DNA of 64,000 bases from Nitrosospira multiformis (GTDB lineage Bacteria > Pseudomonadota > Gammaproteobacteria > Burkholderiales > Nitrosomonadaceae), in contig NZ_FOHI01000012.1 in NCBI RefSeq assembly GCF_900111585.1, forward strand, positions 1 through 64,000, read 5' to 3'. The notes under the pieces are model-generated. The model worked only from the letters and a program-made list of their open reading frames with translations. It made no database searches and had not been told where the DNA came from. The position numbers and the translations under genes were made by a program. This document shows positions 1 to 8,214 of this stretch, piece by piece. The stretch's first letter is position 1; every line of letters begins with the position of its first letter.

Positions 1-1
1 C

Positions 2-124
2 ACGATGACCTTTACTGTCACTCAGGTTCCGACCATTCCCGAACCGGAAACTTATGCCATGCTGCTTGCAGGACTCGGGTTGATGGGTGCCATGGTGAAA
101 GGCAGGAACAGTAAAAAAGCTTGA
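2..124 (+). CDS. C-terminus of a PEP-CTERM protein (5' partial)
   Basis: Only the last 40 residues lie in the window. They end with the tripartite PEP-CTERM sorting signal: a Pro-Glu-Pro motif (PEPETYAM), a hydrophobic stretch (LLAGLGLMGAMV) and a basic tail (KGRNSKKA) before TGA. In this family the signal directs an exported protein to exosortase, which processes it for surface or extracellular-matrix display. The N-terminal domain is outside the window, so its role cannot be stated. A strong hairpin follows 17 bases after the stop. Confidence 0.85.
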   Translation, partial: TMTFTVTQVPTIPEPETYAMLLAGLGLMGAMVKGRNSKKA

Positions 125-141
125 ACTGATCTAACTCTAGT

Positions 142-170
142 GCCAACCCCTCCCTCCGGGAGAGGTTGGC
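142..170 (+). terminator. Hairpin terminator after the PEP-CTERM gene
   Basis: GCCAACC (142-148) pairs with GGTTGGC (164-170), and inside it CTCCC pairs with GGGAG around a three-base loop, with a single mismatch between the two stems. No T-run follows, so it may be a 3'-end stabilising hairpin rather than a classical intrinsic terminator. Confidence 0.6.
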
Positions 171-316
171 TGAATTAATCTCCATCAGCCTGTTTCCTGC
201 CCTATGTGAAACAAGGCTAAGGGCCAGTCGAAGACTGACCCTCCAGTAATCTGCTACTTCAATTTTCTCATTTCTTCGGTCAGTACCCACAGGCGCGGTT
301 GAGCCTCAGGTTCTGG

Positions 317-499
317 TCAATCCCAGTCATAGCGCGGGTAGTGATAGAGCGCGTCCGGATTTATTCCGCCCCGTATGCCGCGCTTGATAAGGTTTTCCTG
401 AACACCGCTAAAGGTCATCCACATGTCGCTTGCGCGATCCAGAAAGTGCCGTGGTGCCAGTAAATCCTTTTCCGTAATTGGGGCGCCGATCCGGAATCT
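317..499 (-). pseudogene. C-terminal fragment of an unrecognised protein
   Basis: An open stretch of 60 codons on the minus strand ends at the TGA at 317-319 and is closed upstream by an in-frame stop at 500-502. It has no plausible full-length start. The translation has protein-like composition and ends NPDALYHYPRYDWD. I do not recognise the family. It lies between a PEP-CTERM 3' end and a GNAT remnant, so it is probably the broken 3' end of a deleted gene. Confidence 0.35.
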
Positions 500-505
500 T
501 CATAT

Positions 506-718
506 TTGAGAGTCAAGGCGACCTCGCGCCAAGAGCACGATTATCTCCATCGCTTGCTTCACTTATGTCTACCCGAGCATAGACGCAGAGGACACGTCAG
601 AGCTCTGATCAGATGGCTGGAAGATGAAGCAAGGCAATTGGGCTACCAGGAGCTATACCTCAAAACGGAGTACAGCAGAAATTTCTATGAGCAGCTGGTG
701 GGAAAGTTTTTGAGGTAA
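506..718 (+). pseudogene. GNAT acetyltransferase remnant
   Basis: The translation contains the acetyl-CoA pyrophosphate-binding signature region of GNAT enzymes (PEHRRRGHVRALIRWLEDEA) followed by a beta strand and NFYEQL, as in the C-terminal half of the fold. The N-terminal half is missing. Near the end the frame slips: a neighbouring frame would continue as GKVFEVIP, the usual GNAT ending, so both truncation and a frameshift are visible. It is not expected to be functional. The original substrate is unknown. Confidence 0.55.
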
Positions 719-981
719 TCCCAGGAAGGGCCTCGGATAGGGTGCCAAACGGCCGCTTGTGCGCGGCGCATCGATGCTTGCCACCCTTATTTAGCGTTGC
801 GAGTTTCATTTGCCAAGGATGGTCAGAGGGTCTCCATCTTCATCCTATCTGCAGGCAGGCTGGTCTGTAAAGCAGGAGCGGCGTCGATATTTTTTACGCC
901 TCGGAATTCCAATCTGGACGCAAGAGAGTTGCGAATTGATAAGTACCTGATATCCCGATTGAAATAAAATAATATAAAAGC

Positions 982-997
982 TGGCATAGAGATTGCT
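982..997 (+). promoter_or_regulatory. Sigma-54 (RpoN) -24/-12 promoter
   Basis: The 16-mer TGGCATAGAGATTGCT matches the RpoN consensus TGGCAYRN4TTGCW at every position, with GG at 983-984 and GC at 995-996 in correct spacing. It lies about 60 bases upstream of the GTG start of the PepA-like gene, leaving room for a short leader. Sigma-54 control of PEP-CTERM genes through PrsK/PrsR-type regulators is described for floc-forming betaproteobacteria. I saw no obvious activator site. Confidence 0.82.
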
Positions 998-1057
998 TTA
1001 TATAAGTTGAAACAAACAGCTTCTTTTATTTTTATTGCTATCAAGAGGGAAAGAATC

Positions 1058-1897
1058 GTGAATAAAAAGCTCATCAATTTATCAATGGCTGCAGTACTGC
1101 TAGGTGGCCCCGCTATTGGATATTCCGCAACCCTGGATACATTCAGTGCAGATGGAGTACTGCAAAATTTTACAGGCTTCGACTGGCATTCAAATGGGGG
1201 TGGCTGGGTTCAGGGGTTTGACCTGACCGCTGCCAGCAAAGCCGGTGATAGCGACAGCTTCACCTTGACGTACCAGGCCTTTGCAGGTGTTATCAACACC
1301 ACTTCCCCAACGAATAATCTATTTGTGGCGTCGCCTGGCCCCGAAACCGGAACGTACGAAGTAACTACCTATCAGCAGCTTACGCAGACTGCGATTTGCC
1401 AGAACGACGGGTGTTCCAGCATTCAGATCATTACGAACAGCGGAACATGGGAGATCTTCCTTGATTCCAGCCCTAATGCGGACCAGGCCACCGGGACGGG
1501 CTTTCTCGACGGAACGAGCATACTGAGTGGAACATGGGACAGTGGTTTTAGCACCTTCGCTGCAACCGGTGCAATTCCTGGTCCGGCCGTACTCGGTACG
1601 GGCGGCGGTTTTCTGTTCGGCACAGTCACCAACACTAATAGCACGTATATAAATCCGGCATTGGCAGGCACCCAGTTTCAAGCCTCGCTTCAATTCCCCG
1701 GCCAGAGTGCGCCGGAATATACGCGGCCGACAGCATTTAACGGGGTTGCCACGGGGGCTGACACTGCATCAAGTTTTGTAATACAAACCGATGGATCACA
1801 AGGTTTTACCGTCGCGGAAGTGCCTGAACCCGGGATTTTAGCTCTGATGGGTATCGGTCTGCTTGGTTTTGCCTTCACGGGTCGTCGTCGCACCTGA
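1058..1897 (+). CDS. PepA-like, flocculation-type PEP-CTERM protein
   Basis: A 279-residue exported protein. I chose the GTG at 1058 because AGAGGGA lies 8 bases upstream and a signal peptide follows at once (NKKLINLSMAAVLLGG...YSA); the frame is open back to 1007. The mature part is Ser/Thr/Gly-rich and low in charge, with GTGFLDGTSILSGTWDSG near residues 145-165, resembling flocculation-associated PepA proteins. The C-terminus is a complete PEP-CTERM signal: VPEPG, a hydrophobic helix, then GRRRT. In the known system exosortase processes such proteins and they aid floc or biofilm formation with exopolysaccharide. A perfect sigma-54 promoter precedes it and a strong terminator follows. The PepA assignment is from memory of family style; the PEP-CTERM call is certain. 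Confidence 0.85.
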   Translation: MNKKLINLSMAAVLLGGPAIGYSATLDTFSADGVLQNFTGFDWHSNGGGWVQGFDLTAASKAGDSDSFTLTYQAFAGVINTTSPTNNLFVASPGPETGTYEVTTYQQLTQTAICQNDGCSSIQIITNSGTWEIFLDSSPNADQATGTGFLDGTSILSGTWDSGFSTFAATGAIPGPAVLGTGGGFLFGTVTNTNSTYINPALAGTQFQASLQFPGQSAPEYTRPTAFNGVATGADTASSFVIQTDGSQGFTVAEVPEPGILALMGIGLLGFAFTGRRRT

Positions 1898-1928
1898 GCA
1901 AACAGCGGTATATTGCGTTCACTCTTTG

Positions 1929-1955
1929 GGCCACCCCTGTCAGGGTGGCCTTTTC
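1929..1955 (+). terminator. Intrinsic terminator of the PepA-like gene
   Basis: GGCCACCC and GGGTGGCC form an 8-bp GC-rich stem around a short loop, followed by TTTTC. It lies about 30 bases after the stop codon, which makes the PepA-like gene a single-gene transcription unit. Confidence 0.88.
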
Positions 1956-2773
1956 ATTGTTGTACCGTGGCGGCACGGCGGTTAGCGGAGGAATGCCATC
2001 TCCGTTGCGCATGCAACTGTAACCCGGATTGGGTCGCAACAAGGTCTTGCAGTTGCTGCACTCGTAGTAGAACTGACGGGGGCATAGGATGCCATATTAT
2101 CGCAGCCCTGGATCATCCCTCTTCCCATGATACGGTCCATTGCGGGCCTTCATCTCCCCTTAATCTTCCACCAAACTATATATATCGTCTGTCATCCAGG
2201 GATTTTCACACAACCCCAAAATGGAAGACTCTGGTCTCTCTCTAGTCTCTTTCAGACTACTGCTAAAGGTGGGTGAAACAACGCTGCAACAAATCTGAGC
2301 AATCCCAACAGATCTAGCTGAAACGGAGTCTTAAGGAATTTATCCACAAACCTATCCCCGGTCTAACCCCGGTAACAGGGGAAACCCTCACTAATAATTC
2401 CTTGATTCGGCCTTGGTTCGGGCTACCAGCAATTTGAAGCAGCATATTTTCCTGATACCACTTCGGTTACTTTTTATTGAGCCATTTGCGCTTCAACATC
2501 CTCGATTTGTTCAAGAGTGCGGCAGGGGCATTCCCTCATTTTTGTCGCTCCGTGTGTTACCCCCACCTTGTTTTTTTGAAAACTTAATCTATTTTTAGAG
2601 TGTTTCCTCATTTAGGACAGAGGTAAATGGCGGAATTCCTCAGACCAGCAAGGAAATACAGAGGAGTATGAAAAGAATCATCGACATGTCACTTGCTCCA
2701 GGAGTAACTCCTCCCAGAGAGAAAAAAGGGCCGGTACATGATCTTGTTAACTTAACTATGGGGGGAGGACCAA
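1956..2773. other. Non-coding stretch, about 800 bp
   Basis: No convincing gene. Open frames at 2413 and 2668 show no recognisable protein. The second has GAGGAGT just before its ATG but runs into the Kazal-protein gene in another frame. The sequence is AT-rich with pyrimidine-rich runs near 2230 and 2560-2600. It may hold the promoter of the following gene, but I see no clear consensus. Confidence 0.5.
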
Positions 2774-3562
2774 ATGAAGAAATTTTCCGGTGTTTTTCTA
2801 TTCACCACAGTAGTGCTGGGCTCCGCCCTCGTTTTCGCCCAGCAACGTGAAGGTGGCGGAACGAACGGTAATCCGGCAAACCGTGCGGTAAACATTAATC
2901 TGGGCAGCACTGGAGGCGCGCTGGATAATTCCGCCCTGACGACAGTTCGCCGGGAGGTCGGCAAGGCCATTTCCTCAGAGGCTGTCGATACTTTCATCGT
3001 CTACAGCCCAAAAATCGGGGGTCCCGTGCAAATTGAAGGCGGGCTCAACGCCTGCGCGGAAGAAGGGTTCAGCGCGAAACCTAACCAGTTTAGGGAGTTT
3101 GTACACAAGTTGCGCGAGATTCGTCCACGGACAGGTACCTTCCTGAATGTTGAGCTTACAGATCAGTGTAAACCTGTTGGTTCCGGGACAGGAGAGGGGA
3201 ACGTTTGTGGCGGCATTGCTGGAAAACGTTGTCCCGATGAAAAACAGTACTGTGATTTTGGCGTCGGTCAATGCAAGATCGCGGACGCGCAAGGCACCTG
3301 CAAGACAAAACCAAGAAATTGCACGCGCGAATTCCGGCCCGTTTGCGGCTGCGATGGAAAAACGTACGGGAATGCATGTACAGCGGCAGCTGCAGGAGTA
3401 TCGATCGACCATGAGGGTGAATGCAAGACTGAGCGGCAAGCGTGCGGGGGAATCGCAGGTATTCGATGTCCCCAAGGTAAAACCTGTGTGGACGATCCTT
3501 CCGATGATTGCGATCCTAAGCGAGGCGGGGCCGATTGTCCGGGGATTTGCAAAGGTAGATAG
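2774..3562 (+). CDS. Secreted Kazal-type protease-inhibitor domain protein
   Basis: A 262-residue exported protein with a clear signal peptide (MKKFSGVFLFTTVVLGSALVFAQ) and GGGGAGGA just ahead of ATG. Residues about 20-130 form a domain I do not recognise. The C-terminal half is Cys-rich: CGGIAGKRCPDEKQYC (about 145-160), then a Kazal domain at about 176-217 with the hallmark PVCGCDGKTYGNAC, then a second CGGIAGIRCPQGKTC module. Kazal domains inhibit serine proteases by inserting a loop into the active site. In bacteria such proteins are often predicted to block host, predator or self proteases, but the target here is unknown. The cysteines imply oxidative folding in the periplasm or outside. 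It stands alone. Confidence 0.85.
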   Translation: MKKFSGVFLFTTVVLGSALVFAQQREGGGTNGNPANRAVNINLGSTGGALDNSALTTVRREVGKAISSEAVDTFIVYSPKIGGPVQIEGGLNACAEEGFSAKPNQFREFVHKLREIRPRTGTFLNVELTDQCKPVGSGTGEGNVCGGIAGKRCPDEKQYCDFGVGQCKIADAQGTCKTKPRNCTREFRPVCGCDGKTYGNACTAAAAGVSIDHEGECKTERQACGGIAGIRCPQGKTCVDDPSDDCDPKRGGADCPGICKGR

Positions 3563-3753
3563 CTTATGCTCTATGGGAAACCTCGTGGACGGCGGCTTAT
3601 CCGTCCATCAGGTTTTCCATTCGGGGTGTGCAGGGCTCATGCGACAATCCGTTCACTTCCGCAAGGGGCAACTACACAGGCCGCACCTGCACTCTTGCTG
3701 TCCTGATTTCGGGATTGATTTCCTGTCAACTCGGCAATCGTTTCGACTAACCT

Positions 3754-3957
3754 AACGTCAACAGTGGCACAGGCTTGCAGAGACACCTCTGAAAGCCTGC
3801 GCTGAGCGCGTGGTTCTGCGCTTCTTCTTTGCCTAGAGAGCGCAACCGCAAGAGTATTCCTGCCTTTATCCGTCTAAAAATTCCGCATGGCCTGAATGAA
3901 CTGGTAGCCATTCATTTGCGGCATGTTCATGTGCGGCTTCATTTCCCCGAGGATATG
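3754..3957 (-). pseudogene. Response-regulator receiver-domain ghost
   Basis: On the minus strand the translation MPQMNGYQFIQAMRNF matches MPQMDGYQFIQAVRNL of the intact receiver protein at 41257-41742. After an in-frame stop the match continues (TDKGRNTLAVAL), then in another frame (ALSAGFQRCLCKPV, compare ALNAGFQVHLSKPV). One stop and at least one frameshift are thus visible. The N-terminal phospho-acceptor half is missing. It is a decayed paralogue and is not functional. Confidence 0.75.
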
Positions 3958-3983
3958 CCGGGGGTCTTTTTACAGGAAGGATT

Positions 3984-4187
3984 CTATGAAGGGCGGTTTG
4001 CGCCGGGCATTTGCAGTCCTTTTTCTTCCAGTTTTTTCTGCAAGAACTTCTGGGTGATTTTTAGCATTTTCCGTCGTCCATACTCCCAATCCTGGACAGT
4101 CTTGAGTGTAACGTGAAGCATTTCGCCAAATTCGATTTGCGTTAATCCAAGTGCTTCCCGTGCTTCGCGTATCTCTTCGGAGCTCAT
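3984..4187 (-). CDS. Small XRE-family helix-turn-helix regulator
   Basis: A 67-residue protein almost entirely made of a Cro/CI-type HTH: EIREAREALGLTQIEFGEMLHVTLKTVQDWEYGRRK, where LTQ.EFGEMLHV..KTVQDWE is the DNA-reading helix pair. This resembles HigA/MqsA-type antitoxins and orphan regulators. No good ribosome-binding site precedes the ATG, but a small ORF lies just upstream on the same strand (4234-4500), so translation may be coupled. Function is inferred as DNA binding only; the target is unknown. Confidence 0.65.
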   Translation of the reverse strand: MSSEEIREAREALGLTQIEFGEMLHVTLKTVQDWEYGRRKMLKITQKFLQKKLEEKGLQMPGANRPS

Positions 4188-4233
4188 CCAATGAAAGTTA
4201 AGCTGATTGATCCCAGGTCTCGCTAGATTGCTT

Positions 4234-4500
4234 TTACTCTATTGTTTCTAAAATATTTATTTCTGAAAGATCAGCGGTGTTGCCATCGACCCATATCTGT
4301 GCCTCTATACTCGCAACTGCCAGAGCATCTGATTCACTCTCAAATGGAAGAATGGAATTTACGAATACTACCCTTCTCTCCATATCAAAAATTCTGTAGC
4401 AGCCAGTCCAAAATCTGTTTGTGCTATCCATCCTGGCGCTGATAAGGATGCCGTACCCCTTATAGTTGTTTCCTTTTATGTTCCTTTCATCTCTTTGCAA
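4234..4500 (-). CDS. Small hypothetical protein upstream of XRE regulator
   Basis: An 88-residue soluble protein without signal peptide or membrane segment, with a compact alpha/beta look (GYGILISARMDSTNRFW, then ALAVASIEAQIWVDG). I do not recognise the family. The only in-frame start is a TTG at 4500, so the true start is uncertain. It ends 46 bases before the XRE gene on the same strand. A two-gene unit of small protein plus HTH protein is the layout of many toxin-antitoxin modules, but there is no toxin motif to support that. Confidence 0.45.
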   Translation of the reverse strand: MQRDERNIKGNNYKGYGILISARMDSTNRFWTGCYRIFDMERRVVFVNSILPFESESDALAVASIEAQIWVDGNTADLSEINILETIE

Positions 4501-4650
4501 GCAACCCCCAGCCTAATTTCAGAGAGTAAGAATTTCCACCAATCCTGATCTTTTCGCAGCCATCACTGTTCGATTCACAGGGCTCGATAATCTGGGCGAC
4601 GATGCGCGATGAAGGTGGATCTCAGGAATATCTTTTAATTAAACAATATG

Positions 4651-4677
4651 AAGCTCGCCCGAATAACGGGCGGCTTT
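4651..4677. terminator. GC-rich hairpin, possible bidirectional terminator
   Basis: CGCCCG and CGGGCG pair around an AATAA loop, extended by AAG/CTT with one bulged T and followed by a short T-run on the plus strand. No gene ends close to it on the plus strand. A second perfect 8-bp hairpin (ACCGCTGG...CCAGCGGT) lies at 4729-4756. Both sit in the long leader region ahead of the TonB receptor. Confidence 0.35.
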
Positions 4678-4787
4678 CTGAATAAAAATATGGCTGGCTT
4701 GCCGCGGGCGGGGCTGGCTGGCTAAAAGACCGCTGGAAAAAGGAGTAACCAGCGGTAACGGATAACCTGTGTCTCCCTTGAAGGAGT

Positions 4788-4814
4788 AATGATAATGATA
4801 ATGATTCTTATTAT
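4788..4814 (+). promoter_or_regulatory. Fur-box-like operator upstream of TonB receptor
   Basis: Consecutive hexamers GATAAT, GATAAT, GATTCT and TATTAT fit the repeated NATWAT pattern of ferric-uptake-regulator sites (two exact, others partial). It lies about 310 bp ahead of the TonB-dependent receptor gene, with no other gene between, so iron-dependent repression of that receptor is the natural reading. The distance implies a long leader or a promoter well upstream of the start codon. Confidence 0.65.
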
Positions 4815-4931
4815 ATTTGCAGAACTGGAGAAAAACAAGTGGAATTAGCAATCTCACAGAACAAGAGGAACAGAACACGCAGTAGATTGGCGTGTAGCTG
4901 CGCTTGCAGTAGAACTGGCGACATCCTTAGG

Positions 4932-4950
4932 ATGCGACAATTTGTCGCAT
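4932..4950. promoter_or_regulatory. Perfect 19-bp palindrome
   Basis: ATGCGACAA-T-TTGTCGCAT is an exact inverted repeat, 9+1+9, about 170 bp ahead of the TonB receptor start. Its size and symmetry suit a dimeric repressor. A degenerate copy (TGCGACAATTTGCCGC) sits at the same relative place upstream of the receptor ghost at 26513-26528. I cannot assign the regulator. Confidence 0.55.
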
Positions 4951-5119
4951 TCCTGCAGTAACCAAAATGGGTTACTCTCGCGCTCGATTTACTGAAAGAT
5001 ATTGCTCGAAAGAGAAATTATCCGCATATCTGAAAATAAGACCCACTCTAGCGAATCACGGCTTCCCCCTCACGAACAGACTGGAAAAAGTTGCGGCAAA
5101 GCCTGGAAAAGGCTGCTAG

Positions 5120-7657
5120 TTGAGCAAATATAAATTGAATATCCAGCGAAGACTCACCCTTTTTGCTCTGGCTTGCGGAGCCGGCATATCCTTTGTCGCA
5201 GCAGCCGATGAGCCGGCGCTACCGCCAGAAGACAACAATAAACCTGTTGCACCTGCGGAAAAGAAATCAGATATTGTTGCTCCAGCAACCGGGGTTCCCG
5301 CCAAAGGAAAAACCTCATCTGATGATCCCCCAGTCGAGTTGCCAGAAATGACGGTAACAGAAAAAGTAAAACCGCCTCGCACTCAGACTGAAATGGAACG
5401 GTACCGGTTACCTCAGACCACGGAAAGTATCACCCGGGAAAGAATCGACAATACGATCAATCTTGCGAATCCCGAGGATGCCATCAAGTACATGCCATCC
5501 ATTCAGGTACGCACCAGGTATATTGGCGATACCAATGCCCCGGTTGGCATGCGCACCTCGGGCACGTCTGCAAGTGCCCGTAACCTGATCTACGCCGATG
5601 GGATCCTGTTGTCATCATTGCTTGGCAACAACAATGTAAATACCGGTTCGCCCCGCTGGAATACTGTATCGCCGGGAGAAATTGAACGTGTCGATGTCAT
5701 GTACGGCCCATTTTCGGCCGCCTATGCCGGCAACTCCATAGGAGGCGTAATCAATATTACGACCCGAATGCCGGAAAAATTCGAATTTGGAGCGGACGCC
5801 CAAGCCTCGTGGCAAACGTTCAATCTCTATGGCACGAAGGATACTTACGATACGCAGCGCTATTCCGGTTACGTCGGTCATCGCTACAACGATCTGTCGT
5901 TCCGTTTTGACTACAGCCATCTCAATGCGCATAGTCAGCCCATTACGTTTGCGACCGCACTCATCTCGAATACTTCGGCGGGTGCTGGAGATACAGCCGT
6001 CACGGGTGCATTTGCCGGAGCCAATCCTACGAATGCCTCAAACCTGACGCTCGGCGCGGGGAATATCAACCACACCATCCAGGACAATTTCAAGTGGAAA
6101 CTCGCCTATGACATCACCCCCTCAATCAGGCTCGCATACACCCTGGGCCTGTGGCTGAACAACGCGCAGGCGAGCCCGCAGAGCTACCTGAGGGATGCGG
6201 CAGGAAACATTGTAAAAGGCGGTTTTATCAATATTGATGGTCGCCGTTACAATCTGTCTGCACCCAACAGTCCCACTTTCGCCGGAAACCAGACTGATCA
6301 GAGAACCTGGTCGCACGGAATCAACCTTCGATCCAATACCGGGGGAGTTTTTGATTGGGAGTTGACCGGCAGCGTGATTGATTTTGGCAAGGATACGGTT
6401 CGGGCACCCACAGTTGATCCCACTCTCGCGTTCGGCGGCAATGCACCGGGCAGGATCACGAGCTTGACGGGCTCTGGTTGGCACACGGTGGATGCAAAAG
6501 GTATTTGGAGGCCTCGAACCGATCTTCTTGGCTATCATGAAATCAGCTTCGGTTTTCATCATGATTTATATACGCTGAAGAATCCCGTATTCAATACCGG
6601 CGATTGGCAAAGCGGCGGTGGTCAAAGTATTTTTACAAATTCCACTGGAAAGACCCAGACTGAAGGTTACTGGATTCAGGATGCCTGGGATTTCCACGAG
6701 AACTGGAACTTTACTATAGGGGGCCGCCTGGAATCCTGGCACGCCTACGATGGGGTAAACACGACTACAGTGGCAGGCTCGCTCCAGACGATAAACCAGG
6801 CTGATAAAAGCTCTGTCAATTTTTCGCCCAAGGCGAAATTGACCTGGACTCCGATGCAACAAATCAGAATTGGTGCCGCAATCGGCCAGGCTTATCGTTA
6901 CGCAACTGCCACGGAATTGTTCCAGACCACTACAGTCGGTACTGGCGCAACGGCCATATCCGTTAATGGAAATCCGAACTTGAAGCCTGAAGAGGCATTA
7001 GCCTCGGAATTGTCCGGCGAGTACTTTGTGGACAAGGGAAGGTTTCGCGTCAGCCTGTTTCAGGAGCGCGTCAAAAATGCCATTTTTTCCCAGACCGGGT
7101 TAATCACCAATCCGCTTACCAATAAAACTGTTCAATCTACTTTTATATCGAACGTCGGAGAAATCGATACTTACGGTGTCGAAGTTTCCGGGGAAAAAAC
7201 TGATGCGGTGATTAAAGGACTGGATATTCTTGGCAATCTCACCTGGGTGGATTCCAGAATAGAGGATAATCGAGCGGCGGACGCGGCAGCGGCAGCCTTA
7301 GGCCCTACCGCAGCCAATCCCAACGCCGCGGCACCGTCGACCGGAAAGCACCAGCCCAGACTCCCCACTTGGCGGGCAAACGCCGTAGTCACCTATCGAG
7401 CTAATGAAAACTTCAGTGCTTCAGTGAATGTTCGCTACAGCAGCGGCCAGTTCGGTCAATTGAACAACACGGATACCAATGGTTTTGCCTACACGGGATT
7501 GACGAGTTATCTCGTCGCCGATCTGGTGGCAAGATACAAAATTACGAAGCAGGTGAACGCGATTGGGGGGATTAATAATGTCAACAATGACAAATACTGG
7601 ATATTCCATCCTTTTCCCCAGCGAACCTACTTCGTGCAGTTGAGGTTTAATTATTAA
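5120..7657 (+). CDS. TonB-dependent outer-membrane receptor
   Basis: An 845-residue outer-membrane receptor. It begins with TTG (GAAAAGG about 7 bases upstream) and a signal peptide (ALACGAGISFVAAA), then a Pro/Ala/Lys-rich linker and a TonB-box-like stretch (PEMTVTEK, about residues 75-82). A plug domain follows (ANPEDAIKYMPSIQVR, then GEIERVDVMYGPFSAAYAGNSIGGVINI), then a 22-strand-type barrel ending in the typical aromatic terminus (YFVQLRFNY). Such receptors use TonB-ExbBD energy to import siderophores or other scarce ligands. The Fur-like box upstream favours iron, but the ligand cannot be read from sequence. No FecI/FecR pair is adjacent. A decayed paralogue with the same upstream region lies at 26500-26918, next to a HupE/UreJ-type gene. 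Confidence 0.92.
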   Translation: MSKYKLNIQRRLTLFALACGAGISFVAAADEPALPPEDNNKPVAPAEKKSDIVAPATGVPAKGKTSSDDPPVELPEMTVTEKVKPPRTQTEMERYRLPQTTESITRERIDNTINLANPEDAIKYMPSIQVRTRYIGDTNAPVGMRTSGTSASARNLIYADGILLSSLLGNNNVNTGSPRWNTVSPGEIERVDVMYGPFSAAYAGNSIGGVINITTRMPEKFEFGADAQASWQTFNLYGTKDTYDTQRYSGYVGHRYNDLSFRFDYSHLNAHSQPITFATALISNTSAGAGDTAVTGAFAGANPTNASNLTLGAGNINHTIQDNFKWKLAYDITPSIRLAYTLGLWLNNAQASPQSYLRDAAGNIVKGGFINIDGRRYNLSAPNSPTFAGNQTDQRTWSHGINLRSNTGGVFDWELTGSVIDFGKDTVRAPTVDPTLAFGGNAPGRITSLTGSGWHTVDAKGIWRPRTDLLGYHEISFGFHHDLYTLKNPVFNTGDWQSGGGQSIFTNSTGKTQTEGYWIQDAWDFHENWNFTIGGRLESWHAYDGVNTTTVAGSLQTINQADKSSVNFSPKAKLTWTPMQQIRIGAAIGQAYRYATATELFQTTTVGTGATAISVNGNPNLKPEEALASELSGEYFVDKGRFRVSLFQERVKNAIFSQTGLITNPLTNKTVQSTFISNVGEIDTYGVEVSGEKTDAVIKGLDILGNLTWVDSRIEDNRAADAAAAALGPTAANPNAAAPSTGKHQPRLPTWRANAVVTYRANENFSASVNVRYSSGQFGQLNNTDTNGFAYTGLTSYLVADLVARYKITKQVNAIGGINNVNNDKYWIFHPFPQRTYFVQLRFNY

Positions 7658-7704
7658 AAAAAGAAACCTTAATGCGCTCGGCCCGCCGATCACGCGATGT
7701 TTAG

Positions 7705-7740
7705 GCCTTGGTCGACAGCGTAAGAGATATCGACCAAGGC
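7705..7740. terminator. Bidirectional terminator hairpin
   Basis: GCCTTGGTCGA (7705-7715) and TCGACCAAGGC (7730-7740) form a perfect 11-bp stem around a 14-base loop. It lies between the convergent TonB receptor and EF-hand genes and can serve both strands. No long T-run on either side. Confidence 0.7.
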
Positions 7741-7765
7741 TTCGAATAAATTACCGCTACGCTAG

Positions 7766-8059
7766 CTAGTTTTTATGCCCAGAGTGCTCATGCCGCCCAT
7801 GCATTTTACTCACCATTTTGTGCAGGTTTTTCATTTCATCTGGATCAAGCTTACCATTTTTGTCTTTGTCGTTCTGATCAAACATCCACTCGTGGTGTTT
7901 CATGAATTCTGCTTTACTGACACTACCGTCTTGTTCTTTTTTCATTACAGAAGGATTGTCTCCCTCATCTCCACCTGCCGCGCTAGTTGCGAAACCAGTC
8001 ATGCCAATTAAAAAAGGAACGATTGCAATAATAGATCTCATTTTTCGTTTTTGGATCAT
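7766..8059 (-). CDS. Small exported EF-hand protein
   Basis: A 97-residue protein starting at the ATG at 8059, which has AAGGAGAT 7 bases upstream; the frame is open further 5' but without a signal-like start. A signal peptide (SIIAIVPFLIGMTGFATSAAG) precedes a Lys/Asp/His-rich mature part. It has one canonical EF-hand loop, DKDKNGKLDPDE, with all six ligand positions fitting, preceded by a partial one (EQDGSVSKAEF). It ends in a His-rich tail (HGRHEHSGHKN). It probably binds calcium, and perhaps transition metals through the tail, in the periplasm. Small proteins of this type are common beside metal-transport genes, but no partner is evident here. Confidence 0.8.
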   Translation of the reverse strand: MIQKRKMRSIIAIVPFLIGMTGFATSAAGGDEGDNPSVMKKEQDGSVSKAEFMKHHEWMFDQNDKDKNGKLDPDEMKNLHKMVSKMHGRHEHSGHKN

Positions 8060-8214
8060 GCTGATATCTCCTTGGTTAATTTCCAATAGTCCCTTAATGA
8101 TCTTTATAGGAAAATGATATTTTTCCTCAATGAGGTACAAGATCGTCGTGACAGCCCGTATAGCATGATTTATCGGTCAGATCATCCAATACCGGCCACA
8201 AAAATTATAAATCA

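Noticed and set aside
2413-2850. Two plus-strand frames ahead of the Kazal gene, one with a good ribosome-binding site
   Set aside because: Neither translation looks like a protein, and the second overlaps the Kazal gene's signal-peptide codons in another frame.
4639-4878. Minus-strand frame over the Fur-like box
   Set aside because: It is Tyr/His-rich only because it reads through the GATAAT repeats; no start signal or homology.
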